From NCBI GenBank assembly GCA_049840475.1, contig JASGKX010000003.1, forward strand, positions 744,001-808,000: a stretch of 64,000 bases of DNA, in the 5' to 3' direction. The stretch is from JBGVSA01 sp049840475 (lineage in GTDB: Bacteria; Pseudomonadota; Gammaproteobacteria; Burkholderiales; Rhodocyclaceae). The position numbers were made by a program, and so were the translations under genes. The notes below the pieces were generated by a model. That model had not been told where the DNA came from. It worked only from the letters and a program-made list of their open reading frames with translations, and did no database searches. This document shows, piece by piece, positions 18,640-27,729 of this stretch. Position 1 is the first letter of the stretch. Every line of letters begins with the position of its first letter.

Positions 18640-19635
18640 ATGAAAGTACTGGTCGCCATTCACGACCGCGCGCTGCGCGACAACATTTTCGACGCTGCAA
18701 CAATTGAACGCCTGACGCGCAACCACGATGTGACGTGGCTGGACGAAGCCCCTACGCGCGATGGCTTTGCCGCTGCGCTGACAGGTTGCGAAGCCTGCAT
18801 TACCTCATGGGGGTCTCCGCGTCTGGACGAGAAACTATTGCGCGACACGCCATCATTGCGCCTGATCGGGCACGCCGCCGGCACCCTTGCCCCGTATCTG
18901 GATGCCAGTGCGTTCGACGGCAAACTCACCATCGTCAATTCCGGCTGGCACCTTGCCATGTCCACCGCTGAATGCGCGCTCACGCTGATGCTCGCCGGCG
19001 CATGGCGTTTGCATGTTTATGAAGCCCGCATGCGCGCGGGCGGCTGGTCGGATTCGCACAGCGAAACCGTGCCCGGTGTGCACGGCAGTACGATCGGCCT
19101 GGTAGGGCTCGGCGACATTTCGCGCCGCGTCATTGAATATCTGCGCCCCTTGCAGGCGCGTGTGCTGCTGCATTCGCGCCACTGCTCGCCCGAACAGGCG
19201 CAGCAGTTTGGCGTTGAAGCGGTGCCGCTGGATACGCTGTTCGCGCAGAGCAATATCGTGTCGCTCCATGCCACGCTCACGCCGCAGAATGTCGGCATGA
19301 TCGGGCAAGCGCAGTTGGACCTGATGCAAGAAGGCAGTCTGCTAGTGAATACCGCCCGCGCGCGCTTGATCGATGACGCAGCCTTGCGTGCAGCGGTACG
19401 CGGTGGGCGCATCCACGCCGCATTGGACGTGTTCGACAAGGAACCTCTGTCGGCCGCCGATGAACTGCTCGCCCTGCCCAACGTCACCTGCGCACCACAC
19501 ATCGGTGGCTTTGCCACTTATTGGCGCAAGAAGATCGGCAGCAGCATCGTCGACGCGCTGGAAGACATTGTTGCCGGCCGCACGCCTGCGCACCTCGTTA
19601 CGCGTGAGCGCTTTGCCGCAATGTCGGCGAACTAA
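18640..19635 (+). CDS. D-isomer-specific 2-hydroxyacid dehydrogenase
   Basis: NAD(P)-dependent 2-hydroxyacid dehydrogenase of 331 residues. The Rossmann nucleotide-binding loop is GLVGLGDISRRV near residue 150 (GxGxxS, a common variant). The catalytic trio is visible as Arg in NTARARLID, Glu in DVFDKEPL and His in CAPHIGG. The start is ATG 18640 with GAAGGA ten bases upstream. The true substrate cannot be told from sequence; the family includes phosphoglycerate, hydroxypyruvate and glyoxylate reductases. It follows the EAL gene by 84 bases and may be separately transcribed. Confidence 0.9.
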   Translation: MKVLVAIHDRALRDNIFDAATIERLTRNHDVTWLDEAPTRDGFAAALTGCEACITSWGSPRLDEKLLRDTPSLRLIGHAAGTLAPYLDASAFDGKLTIVNSGWHLAMSTAECALTLMLAGAWRLHVYEARMRAGGWSDSHSETVPGVHGSTIGLVGLGDISRRVIEYLRPLQARVLLHSRHCSPEQAQQFGVEAVPLDTLFAQSNIVSLHATLTPQNVGMIGQAQLDLMQEGSLLVNTARARLIDDAALRAAVRGGRIHAALDVFDKEPLSAADELLALPNVTCAPHIGGFATYWRKKIGSSIVDALEDIVAGRTPAHLVTRERFAAMSAN

Positions 19636-19656
19636 GCGGAGCGCCTCCGCGCGTTC

Positions 19657-19917
19657 CTAGCCCACCTGTCGCTCATCCACGTAACACCACATCCACGATT
19701 CGCCCGGCTCGCCGGAGCGGATCACTGGATGGCCCGTCGCAGCAAAGTGCTTGGTGGCGTGGCGGTTCTTTGAATCGTCACAGCAGCCGACATGGCCGCA
19801 GTGCACGCACACGCGCAGATGCACCCAGTTGTCGCCCATCTTCAAACACTCTTCGCAGCCGCGAGAATTGCGTTCATGCAAATGGTCTGGCACGTGCTGG
19901 CAGGCGGTGTCGGGCAT
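19657..19917 (-). CDS. UBP-type zinc finger protein
   Basis: Small protein of 86 residues that is almost entirely a UBP (ubiquitin-hydrolase-type) zinc finger. The ligand pattern is visible: C6 and H8, C21 and C24, C37 and C40, C45, H57 and H63, followed by the aromatic end GESWMWCYVDE. In eukaryotes this fold binds the C-terminal Gly-Gly of ubiquitin; the bacterial role is not known. It lies 21 bases after the flavoprotein gene at 19939 on the same strand and is presumably co-transcribed with it, which suggests a partner function. Confidence 0.9.
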   Translation of the reverse strand: MPDTACQHVPDHLHERNSRGCEECLKMGDNWVHLRVCVHCGHVGCCDDSKNRHATKHFAATGHPVIRSGEPGESWMWCYVDERQVG

Positions 19918-19938
19918 GAAGTGTCTCCTCGGGTCGGA

Positions 19939-21636
19939 TCAGGCTGCCACGGCTGGTGCCGGCGCATGGGCGGCCAGATACTGGTGAATCTGCGCGACGG
20001 CAGCAGCGCCCTCACCGATGGCCGCGCCCACACGCTTGATCGAGCCTGAGCGCACGTCGCCCACGGCGAACACGCCACGGATGCTGGTTTCCAGAGGCCC
20101 GGGTCGCAAACCATCTTCCGCCACGTCGAGCGCTGCGCCCGTCAGGACGAAGCCATGCGCATCGACCGCCACGCGACAATCGTCCAACCAGCGTGTTTCG
20201 GGCTCGGCACCGGCAAACAGAAATAGATTCCCGATGTCGCGGACGTCGACGGCGCCGCTGCGGCGGTCGCGCCAGTGCACGCGTGCCAGCCCTCCGTTGG
20301 CATCGCCTTCCAGCGTGCTCACTTCGGTCGAGGTGTGAACGTCGATGTTGGGTGTGGCCTCGATGCGGTCGATCAGGTAGCGCGACATGCTGGCGGCAAG
20401 ATCCGCACCTCGTACCAGCACATGCACGCGCGCGGCATATTGCGCCAGCAGTACGGCCGCCTGACCAGCCGAGTTGCCGCCGCCGACGAGTGCGGCTTCG
20501 GCATTGCGGCACATCGCGCCTTCGACATGCGTGGCCCAGTACCACACGCCGCGCCCTTCAAAGTCCGCCAGGCCCGCCACGTCCAATCGGCGATAACGCG
20601 CACCGCTGGCGATCACCACGGTGCGTGCGCGCAGACGACGCCCGTCGGTGAGATGCAGGTGGAGTTCATGGTCGGGCGTGCAGCGGGAGCAATCGAGCGA
20701 CGCCACTTCGGCGGGGATCAGCATGTCGGCGCCGAATTTCTGCGCCTGCACGTAGGCACGCCCCGCCAGCGCCTGCCCCGAGATACCCGTGGGGAAGCCA
20801 AAGTAATTCTCGATGCGCGAGCTGGCGCCCGCCTGTCCCCCGAACGCACGCGATTCGAGCACCGCCACGCGCAAGCCTTCGGAGGCCGCATAGACCGCCG
20901 TCGATAAACCTGCCGGCCCTGCGCCCACCACGGCGACGTCGTACAGATTGTGACGCTCGCGCATGTCAACCATGCCCATGCAGCGCGCCAGCCCATTCTC
21001 GTCCGGGTCGACCAGCACCGAGCCGTCCGGGCAGATCGCAATGAGTGCGGCGGCATCCGCCGCATAGCGTTCGAGGAGTGCCGCGGCGTTGGCGTCGCCC
21101 GCGATATCGATGATGTGGTGCGGCTGTCCGTTGCGCTGGAGGAAGTTCTGCAGACGCGACATGCGGGCCGATGGCATACGCCCGATCAGCACCGGCCCGC
21201 TCGCGCCGGCCTCGATGAGCGCCACGCGCCGCAGGATCAACGCACGCACGACGCGCTCGCCGAGCGAAGCCTCGGCAATGATAAGTGCGCGCAGGCGTTC
21301 GGGCGCGAGCAGGAGTCCTTCGAAATCCGATTCGGTTTGCCAGTCGACCAGCGATGGCATGCCGGAGAGCGCACCGACTTCGCCAAGGAACTGACCACGC
21401 GCGTATTCAAGGATCGGCACCACATGCCCCAGGCCGTCGCGCTGCGTGACCAACACACGCCCGGCCAGGATGATCAACATGCCCGGCGCATGTTCGCCAG
21501 CGGTGAGCAGCCGCGTGCCGCGCGGATGCGACACGCGCGTGCCAAAGCGCTCGACGCGGGCAAGTTCAGCCTCGGTAAGCACCGGAAACATCTGCTCAAA
21601 GCGAGCCAGCGGCCCGCCTGGATCACGATCGGCCAT
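19939..21636 (-). CDS. cNMP-binding domain plus thioredoxin-reductase-like flavoprotein
   Basis: Fusion of 565 residues: an N-terminal cyclic-nucleotide-binding (CRP-like) domain (about 1-130, with GEHAPGMLIILAGRV and GQFLGEVGALSG), a linker resembling a thioredoxin-like domain, then a thioredoxin-reductase-type FAD/NAD(P)H module (DVAVVGAGPAGLSTAVYAAS, ALVGGGNSAGQAA, and the FAD-binding end GVFAVGDVRSGSIKRV). The position where thioredoxin reductase has its CxxC holds WYWATHVEGAMC, so the redox disulfide is absent. It is therefore not a classical thioredoxin reductase. ATG 21636 is chosen; a TTG at 21678 extends the frame. Followed by the UBP zinc-finger gene. Confidence 0.88.
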   Translation of the reverse strand: MADRDPGGPLARFEQMFPVLTEAELARVERFGTRVSHPRGTRLLTAGEHAPGMLIILAGRVLVTQRDGLGHVVPILEYARGQFLGEVGALSGMPSLVDWQTESDFEGLLLAPERLRALIIAEASLGERVVRALILRRVALIEAGASGPVLIGRMPSARMSRLQNFLQRNGQPHHIIDIAGDANAAALLERYAADAAALIAICPDGSVLVDPDENGLARCMGMVDMRERHNLYDVAVVGAGPAGLSTAVYAASEGLRVAVLESRAFGGQAGASSRIENYFGFPTGISGQALAGRAYVQAQKFGADMLIPAEVASLDCSRCTPDHELHLHLTDGRRLRARTVVIASGARYRRLDVAGLADFEGRGVWYWATHVEGAMCRNAEAALVGGGNSAGQAAVLLAQYAARVHVLVRGADLAASMSRYLIDRIEATPNIDVHTSTEVSTLEGDANGGLARVHWRDRRSGAVDVRDIGNLFLFAGAEPETRWLDDCRVAVDAHGFVLTGAALDVAEDGLRPGPLETSIRGVFAVGDVRSGSIKRVGAAIGEGAAAVAQIHQYLAAHAPAPAVAA

Positions 21637-21759
21637 GATGACGCCCCGCAGAAGTTGGATTGGTGCGCCGCAATGCAACGCACCGCCATCGTTCTGGATA
21701 GTCCAGACACGGACGAATGTCGAGTCGGGCGGGCCACATTAGTCCGCCCGGCACCCCGC

Positions 21760-22755
21760 TCAGCGCACGGCGTCGCCTCGGCGGTATTCGGCGGTGATTT
21801 CATCCAGCCGCGTCTTGATCACCGGGTCGAGCTCCACCGTCGCAGCGGCGACGGTGGCGTCGAGTTGCTCGGGACGGCTGGCGCCGATGATCGCTGAACT
21901 GATGGCCGGATTGGCAAGCACCCAGGCCACGGCCAGCGTTGCCATGGGGATGCCGGCTTCGTCGGCAATACCACGGATCGCCTCGATGGTGGCGAACTCG
22001 CGTTCGTGCCAGTAGCGTTGCTGGTACATCTGGCCGGAGGAACCGAGCGTGAATCGCCCTTCGGGCGGGGGCGCATCGGCGCGATGCTTGCCGCTGAGCA
22101 GGCCACCGGCCAACGGGTTGTAGGGGATCACGCCCAGGCCTTCTTCGCGCGTGAGCGGCAGCAGTTCGCGTTCGATCTCGCGGAACAGCAGGCTGTAGCG
22201 CGGCTGCACCGACACAAAACGCGCCACGCGCAGCATGTCGGCACGACCCAGCATGCGCGCCAGACGATACGCGAGGTAGTTGGACACGCCGATGTAACGC
22301 GCGCGCCCCGAGCGCACGACCACGTCCAGTGCTTCGAGCGTTTCATCCAACGGCGTCGTGGCGTCGTCCGAATGCAGTTGGTAGAGGTCCACGTAGTCCG
22401 TGCCGAGGCGCTTGAGCGACTGATCGATAGCATCAAGGATGTGCTTGCGCGAAGCGCCCTGGTCCCAGGCATTCGGCCCCATGCGGCCGACACACTTGGT
22501 GGCGAGGACGAAATCGCCACGCTTGCCCTTGAGCCAGCGGCCGACGATTTCTTCGGTGCGGCCGGCAGTGGTGAGATCGCCGCCCAAGGGGTAAACGTCG
22601 GCGGTGTCGATGAAATTGATGCCGGCCGCAGCGGCTTTGTCGAGGATCGCAACCGATGCGTCTTCTTCGATCTGCAGGCCGAAAGTCATCGTCCCCAGCG
22701 TCAGGCGCGAGACGACCAGACCCGTGTTGCCCAACCGTGTAGTGGGAATGCTCAT
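21760..22755 (-). CDS. Aldo/keto reductase
   Basis: NADPH-dependent oxidoreductase of the aldo/keto reductase superfamily, 331 residues. The TIM-barrel hallmarks are present: FIDTADVYPLGGD with the catalytic Asp and Tyr, FVLATKCVG with Lys, LYQLHSDD with His, YIGVSNY, and the cofactor-binding IIGASRPEQLDA. Start ATG 22755 follows GGAGAACG. The open frame continues to 23301, but that is the antisense-type shadow of the neighbouring GST gene. It lies 25 bases after the GST, suggesting a joint detoxification or carbonyl-reduction unit. Substrate unknown. Confidence 0.93.
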   Translation of the reverse strand: MSIPTTRLGNTGLVVSRLTLGTMTFGLQIEEDASVAILDKAAAAGINFIDTADVYPLGGDLTTAGRTEEIVGRWLKGKRGDFVLATKCVGRMGPNAWDQGASRKHILDAIDQSLKRLGTDYVDLYQLHSDDATTPLDETLEALDVVVRSGRARYIGVSNYLAYRLARMLGRADMLRVARFVSVQPRYSLLFREIERELLPLTREEGLGVIPYNPLAGGLLSGKHRADAPPPEGRFTLGSSGQMYQQRYWHEREFATIEAIRGIADEAGIPMATLAVAWVLANPAISSAIIGASRPEQLDATVAAATVELDPVIKTRLDEITAEYRRGDAVR

Positions 22756-22780
22756 GTCGTTACGTTCTCCAGTAAGTGGA

Positions 22781-23488
22781 TTAATGCGTGCGTACGGTGG
22801 CGGCGTCCTGCCCGAACAGAATCTTGCGCGATTCGTCGTCGACCGCCGGCCTGTTGGTGGGGTTGACCTCTTGCGCGCGTGCATAGGCGCGTTGGACGGC
22901 GGGCCGCTCACGGATGCGCGCGAACCAGCGTGCAAGATTGGGAAAGTCTTCCAGCTTCTGCTGCTGCCACTGGTGCGGCACGATCCATGGATAACTCGCC
23001 ATGTCGGCAATCGAATACTCGCCCGCGATGAATTCGCGATCGGCCAGTCGACGATCGAGCACGGCATACAGGCGCGCGGTTTCCTTGACGTAGCGCTCCA
23101 TGGCGTAAGGGATTTTCTCCGGCGCGTACTGCGTGAAGTGATGGTTCTGCCCAGCCATTGGCCCCAACCCTGCCATCTGCCAGAACAGCCATTGCAGCGT
23201 GTCGTTGCGACCTCGTAAATCCTGGGCGATGAAGCGCTGCGTCTTGTCGGCCAGATACAGCAGGATCGCACCCGATTCGAACATCGAAATCGGCGCGCCA
23301 CCGTCGGCCGGCGCGTTGTCGATGATCGCGGGGATGCGGTTGTTGGGTGCGATGCGCAAAAACTCGGGTGCGAACTGCTCGCCGCGCCCGATGTTCACGC
23401 CGTGCAACCGGTACGGCAGACCCGCCTCTTCGAGAAAGATAGTGATCTTGTGGCCGTTCGGCGTGGTCCAGTAATACAGGTCGATCAT
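22781..23488 (-). CDS. yfcG: Glutathione S-transferase family protein, YfcG/Nu type
   Basis: 235-residue thioredoxin-fold GST. The N-terminal WTTPNGHKITIFLEEAGLPY closely matches E. coli YfcG, whose Thr and Asn in the TPNG segment contact glutathione. NNRIPAI and the FESGAILLYLA glutathione gamma-glutamyl site are intact, as is the all-helical domain with WLFWQMAGLGPMAGQNHHF. YfcG-type enzymes act as disulfide-bond reductases with glutathione. Start ATG 23488 with GGAGGG six bases upstream. In tandem with the aldo/keto reductase. Confidence 0.92.
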   Translation of the reverse strand: MIDLYYWTTPNGHKITIFLEEAGLPYRLHGVNIGRGEQFAPEFLRIAPNNRIPAIIDNAPADGGAPISMFESGAILLYLADKTQRFIAQDLRGRNDTLQWLFWQMAGLGPMAGQNHHFTQYAPEKIPYAMERYVKETARLYAVLDRRLADREFIAGEYSIADMASYPWIVPHQWQQQKLEDFPNLARWFARIRERPAVQRAYARAQEVNPTNRPAVDDESRKILFGQDAATVRTH

Positions 23489-23527
23489 GAACTGCCCTCC
23501 ACAGAGGATGTTGGTCGTGCGGGATTT

Positions 23528-25480
23528 TCAGCGGGCAACAACGGGCGGATCGTCGGCAACCTCGCGCCGTTGCGGGTCGCGCTTGTCTTCGTCGGTGTCG
23601 GTCGTGGTGGCCTCGGCGGGCGTAACCGTCAACTCCGGCACCTGCGCGATGGGCGGCATCGGGCGTGGCTCGCCAGCGGCATCGTCCAGAAAGCCGCCCG
23701 CTTGCCGGCTCCACAACGCGTGGTAGGCACCCCGGCGCGCAAGGAGTTCCGTGTGCGAACCATCTTCGACGATGCGCCCACGATCAAAGACGAGAATGCG
23801 GTCAAGATGCGCAATGGTCAACAAACGGTGCGCCACCACGATCACGGTCTTGCCACGCATGACAATGTCGAGCGTGTCCTGGATGGCGCGCTCGGTGATG
23901 GAGTCGAGCGCAGAGGTGGCTTCGTCGAGAATGAGTACCGGCGCGTTCTTGAGGACCACGCGCGCAATGGCCACGCGCTGTCGTTGGCCGCCCGAAAGCT
24001 TGACCCCGCGCTCGCCCACCATCGAGCCGTAGCCCTGCTTCATCTGCATGATGAATTCATGCGCATGCGCGCGCTGCGCAGCCTGCATGACTTCCTCGTC
24101 GCTCGCCTCCAGTTTGCCGTAGCGGATGTTCTCCATCAGCGTGCGGTGGAACAGACTTGGGTCTTGCGGGATCAGCGACAACTGCTCATGCAGCGAGTCC
24201 TGCGTCATGTCACGCAGGTCGACGCCGTCGATGAGGATCGCACCGCGCTGCGGGTCATACAGGCGCAACAGCAGGCTGACGAAGGTCAACTTGCCGGAGC
24301 CGGACAAGCCCACCAATCCCACGCGCTGCCCGGCCGGAATGCTCACATTCATATCGGTGAACACCGGCACGTCGGCGCCGTATGAAAAATCCACTTGGCG
24401 GAATTCGATGCTGCCGCGCGACACCGTCACCGGCCGCGCACCTTCGCGGTCAACGACTTCGTGCGGGCGCACGATCGTATTTACGCCGTTGGCGACGTTG
24501 CCGATGTACTCGAAGAACTCCAGAAAGCGGCGCGACAGGTTGCGCGCTTCGGTGATGATCGACAGCGACAGCGTCACTGCCATCACAAAGTCGCCGACGC
24601 TGATCTTGCCCTGCCCCCACAAGCGCAGCGAAAAATACAACAGGCCGATCTTGAGCGCCGCAGCAGCCGAAAACTGAAACCATCGCACGCGCTCGGAATA
24701 ATCGCCCGAGATCCGCACCGCCCGCAGTTCTTCGGCCTGCACCCGGCCCAGATGCTTGCGCTCAAAACCCAGCCGGGCGAAAAGCCGCGCGCTGGTCAGG
24801 TTGGTGATCGAGTCCACCACCACGCCCGTCACCATGCTGCGCGCGGCCGCCGCCTTCACCGCATGTGGCTGACAGCGCTTGGCCAGCCAGTACGAAATAC
24901 CGATAAAGCACACGGCCCAGATGCCGGCAAAGATCCCGAGTGACGCATGCGCGTTGAACAGCAGCACCGACGACAGGCCCAGCACGATCGCAATCGGCCA
25001 GAACTCGGTGATCATCGACCACAGCGTCTGCGTGACCCCCATCGCCGTTTCACTGATGCGATGCGCCAACGCGCCCGAAAAATTATTGGCCAGGTAACGG
25101 TGCGAATGCTGCTGCAGATAGTGATAGAGCTGGCGCGTCACGTTCTGCCGCTGGCGCGGCCCGAGCCGGACCTGGATCGCCCCAGCAGCCCGCCCGAACA
25201 ACACCTCGCCAATCGAAAACCCCACGAACATCAGCAGCGGCACCTGCAGCGCATCGATCAGATTCATCGACTGCCCCTGCGCGCCCGTCACACCGCGCAC
25301 GATGCGGTTGAGCGCGTACGGCATCATGATGCTGCACGCAGCATTGGCCGACTCAAGCAGGAACATCGTCAGGTACCACCAGCGGAACCGGGCGACGAAA
25401 TAGGCGATGAATCGAAACGGCGTAGATGGCAGCAGCGGCGCGTCGGGGGCACGCTGGAAAGTAGTTTCGGCGGATGTCAT
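23528..25480 (-). CDS. ABC exporter, fused membrane and ATPase domains
   Basis: Half-transporter of 650 residues of the MsbA/multidrug type: about six transmembrane helices (residues 25-330), then an ATPase domain (about 370-600). Signature LSGGQRQRVAIAR, Walker B VLILDEATSALD and Q-loop LIPQDPSLFH are normal. Two positions are not. The Walker A is GLSGSGKLT, with L398 where Ser or Thr should bind Mg, and the H-loop is AHRLLTI, with L554 where Ser is usual. Both are TTG codons that would be TCG if the surrounding hexamer were GTCGAC. Either the transporter is dead or the bases are wrong. The charged C-terminal tail after 600 is variable. Substrate unknown. Confidence 0.92.
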   Translation of the reverse strand: MTSAETTFQRAPDAPLLPSTPFRFIAYFVARFRWWYLTMFLLESANAACSIMMPYALNRIVRGVTGAQGQSMNLIDALQVPLLMFVGFSIGEVLFGRAAGAIQVRLGPRQRQNVTRQLYHYLQQHSHRYLANNFSGALAHRISETAMGVTQTLWSMITEFWPIAIVLGLSSVLLFNAHASLGIFAGIWAVCFIGISYWLAKRCQPHAVKAAAARSMVTGVVVDSITNLTSARLFARLGFERKHLGRVQAEELRAVRISGDYSERVRWFQFSAAAALKIGLLYFSLRLWGQGKISVGDFVMAVTLSLSIITEARNLSRRFLEFFEYIGNVANGVNTIVRPHEVVDREGARPVTVSRGSIEFRQVDFSYGADVPVFTDMNVSIPAGQRVGLVGLSGSGKLTFVSLLLRLYDPQRGAILIDGVDLRDMTQDSLHEQLSLIPQDPSLFHRTLMENIRYGKLEASDEEVMQAAQRAHAHEFIMQMKQGYGSMVGERGVKLSGGQRQRVAIARVVLKNAPVLILDEATSALDSITERAIQDTLDIVMRGKTVIVVAHRLLTIAHLDRILVFDRGRIVEDGSHTELLARRGAYHALWSRQAGGFLDDAAGEPRPMPPIAQVPELTVTPAEATTTDTDEDKRDPQRREVADDPPVVAR

Positions 25481-25705
25481 CAGACTGGGCGCCCCGCAGA
25501 CAGACCGGGGCGCGACGGATGTTCGGAATGCATCAAGGATAGACCAGTGGCCTGATCACTGCGCAGATGGGGAGGATTTCCTTACATATTGCAGGGCTGG
25601 CGGATGCAGCCAGGTTTTTGTGCGAACGCATTGCCAATCGCGGCAGGCGCGGCCGCCATCACCGGCATGCGGGTGATGATGAAGCGTCTGCTCCTCAAGG
25701 CCAAA

Positions 25706-26635
25706 TCAGTCGGCCTGTTTGCGCCCCGCGCCTGCTCGCCCAAAGTGCATGACGATCATCCCCGCGACGGCAAGCGTTCCGCCGATGAGCAATGATCGGT
25801 CGATTTGTTCGCCCAGGCCGATCGCCGAGAACACAACGCCAAAGACCGGCACGAGCGTGATGTAGCCTGCGGCGGTGCTGGCGCCGAGAGCTTTGACGCC
25901 ATCGAAATACCACGCGTATGCGAGTGCGGTGGCGCCGAAGGCAAGTCCGATCAAGCATACCCACGCACGCAACGGACTGTCGAGCAGGCTGAGCCAGGTG
26001 GCCGGCCCTTCCACGCATAGGCTCAGTACAACGAGCATGACAGCGCCGAGCATGGACGTGGTGGTCGTGGTGGTGAGTGCGTCCACGCCGGTGACCACAG
26101 CCTTGCCGATGAGCGTATAGGCGACCCAACAGGCAACACAGCCGAGCAAGAGAATTTCGCCCTTGCCGATGCCGCCTTCGAGGATCGTCCACGGCGTACC
26201 TCGCGCGAGCACGATCATCGCGCCGACGACCGCAAGCGCCATGCCCACGCCGATGGTGCGGGTCAACGGCTCGCGGAAGATCCATGCCGCCAACAACAAC
26301 GTCACCGCCGGGTTGATCGTGATGACGAGCGCACCCTTGCCAGCGGCGACGGTCTGGAGCGCGAGCATGAAGAAAGCCGAATAACCGAACACGCCAACGC
26401 CGGCTGCAGCCACCATGCCGACCCACCGCTTGCGAGGCCAGCCGCGCCAGACGTTGCTACGCGCACTATGCAGCAGCCACGGCAACAGAACGAGCGTGGC
26501 GAGAATGAAGCGCATGCTGGCGGCAGCAAGCGGCGGCATGGTCTGGGCGATGACGCGGCCCAGCGGCCACGAGGCGCCCCACAGTGCGGCCATGCCCAGA
26601 AGCCGCAGATGGGTGCTGAGATGATTGACTTGCAT
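25706..26635 (-). CDS. EamA-family (drug/metabolite) transporter
   Basis: Inner-membrane carrier of 309 residues with about ten transmembrane helices in two EamA repeats. The first opens with LGMAALWGASWPLGRVIAQ. The second begins after GGIGKGEILLLG and includes AYTLIGKAV. Motifs such as FREPLTRTIGVGMALA and PVFGVVFSAIGLGEQID are typical of the family. Substrates in this family are mostly unknown amino acids or metabolites. It precedes the argP/argO pair but faces away from argO, and no link in function can be read from the sequence. The start is ATG 26635, with only a weak ribosome-binding site. Confidence 0.9.
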   Translation of the reverse strand: MQVNHLSTHLRLLGMAALWGASWPLGRVIAQTMPPLAAASMRFILATLVLLPWLLHSARSNVWRGWPRKRWVGMVAAAGVGVFGYSAFFMLALQTVAAGKGALVITINPAVTLLLAAWIFREPLTRTIGVGMALAVVGAMIVLARGTPWTILEGGIGKGEILLLGCVACWVAYTLIGKAVVTGVDALTTTTTTSMLGAVMLVVLSLCVEGPATWLSLLDSPLRAWVCLIGLAFGATALAYAWYFDGVKALGASTAAGYITLVPVFGVVFSAIGLGEQIDRSLLIGGTLAVAGMIVMHFGRAGAGRKQAD

Positions 26636-26729
26636 GAACGGAATATCCCGTCTTCAGCACGCGACGGCAAGTCGCGCAGGCAGATGATCCTTATCCAGTA
26701 ACTGCGCCCTGCCCCACGGACGCAGTCGG

Positions 26730-27626
26730 TCAGGACTGCATGAGTGCGCCACGGGACGCAGCCAGCACCTGCCGGCTGAAGTCCTCCAGCAAGGACGACG
26801 CGGATCGCGCGTATTGCCAATGCAGAGGCACGTCCAGCGGCGTATCGGGCACCAGTTCAACAAGCGAGCCATCTGCGAGCTGAGGCGCAATCATCGATTC
26901 GGGGCAAAGCCCCCAGCCCATGCCGGCGACGATGGCGGTAACGAACGCAAACGGTGACGGCAGCGTGTGACGCGGCAGTTCGACATGCCGGTGGCACAAG
27001 CGGTGCGCCCAGCGCGACTGCAACTCGTCCTTGGTGTTGAAGATAAGGCTTGGCGTACGCGCGAGCGTGCCGGCGCCCACGCCTTGCGCAAAGTAACGCG
27101 CCATGAATGCGGGGCTGGCGGCCGCCAGGTAGCGCATGGCACCGAGCGGACGGCTGTTGCAGCCAACCGGCGGCCGGGCCGCACTGGTGACGGCGGCAAG
27201 CACTCGTCCGCTGCGTAGCCATTCGGCGGTGTGGTCCTGATCGTCCACGGCGACTTCCATCAGTACCGGCGCCTCGGCCCCGAAATTGGCGAGCACCGGC
27301 GCGAACCAGGTTGCCAGGCTGTCGGCGTTCACCGCCACCGGCAAGGCGACGCGAACCGGACCTTCGGGCGCGAGCGCGGGCATGGCCTCCTGCAACGCCT
27401 GTTCGAGCAAGCGCACGCGGTCGACGTGCTGACACAGGCGCCCGCCCATCTCGGTTGCGCGGCATGGCTGGCCACGTATGACCAGTGCGCAGCCGACGCG
27501 CTCTTCCAGCAGACGGATGCGTTGTGAAACGGCCGACGGCGTGACGTTCAGTGCTCGGGCGGCTCGGTCAAAGCTGCCTTCTCGAATGACGGCAGCCAAC
27601 GCAGCGAGCGACGCATAGTCAAGCAT
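26730..27626 (-). CDS. argP: LysR-family regulator ArgP (IciA), controller of amino acid export
   Basis: 298-residue LysR regulator. The N-terminal winged helix (LAAVIREGSFDRAARALNVTPSAVSQRIRLLEERVG) is close to ArgP/LysG; the C-terminal half is the effector-binding domain. ArgP proteins activate the exporter gene argO in response to arginine or lysine. Here the argO-like gene is divergent and begins about 100 bases away, the classical arrangement. Start ATG 27626 with AGGAAA upstream. Confidence 0.9.
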   Translation of the reverse strand: MLDYASLAALAAVIREGSFDRAARALNVTPSAVSQRIRLLEERVGCALVIRGQPCRATEMGGRLCQHVDRVRLLEQALQEAMPALAPEGPVRVALPVAVNADSLATWFAPVLANFGAEAPVLMEVAVDDQDHTAEWLRSGRVLAAVTSAARPPVGCNSRPLGAMRYLAAASPAFMARYFAQGVGAGTLARTPSLIFNTKDELQSRWAHRLCHRHVELPRHTLPSPFAFVTAIVAGMGWGLCPESMIAPQLADGSLVELVPDTPLDVPLHWQYARSASSLLEDFSRQVLAASRGALMQS

Positions 27627-27729
27627 TGCTTTAGATTTCCTAATGCTGGATTAACAACGATAGTTTGTCTTCATCTTCGCGCGAGAGCAATGATGACGCC
27701 TTCCGGTGACTTCGTCGTGCTACGTATTT

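Noticed and set aside
22756..23301. N-terminal extension of the aldo/keto reductase frame
   Set aside because: It is an out-of-frame reading of the GST gene; a proper ATG with ribosome-binding site is at 22755.
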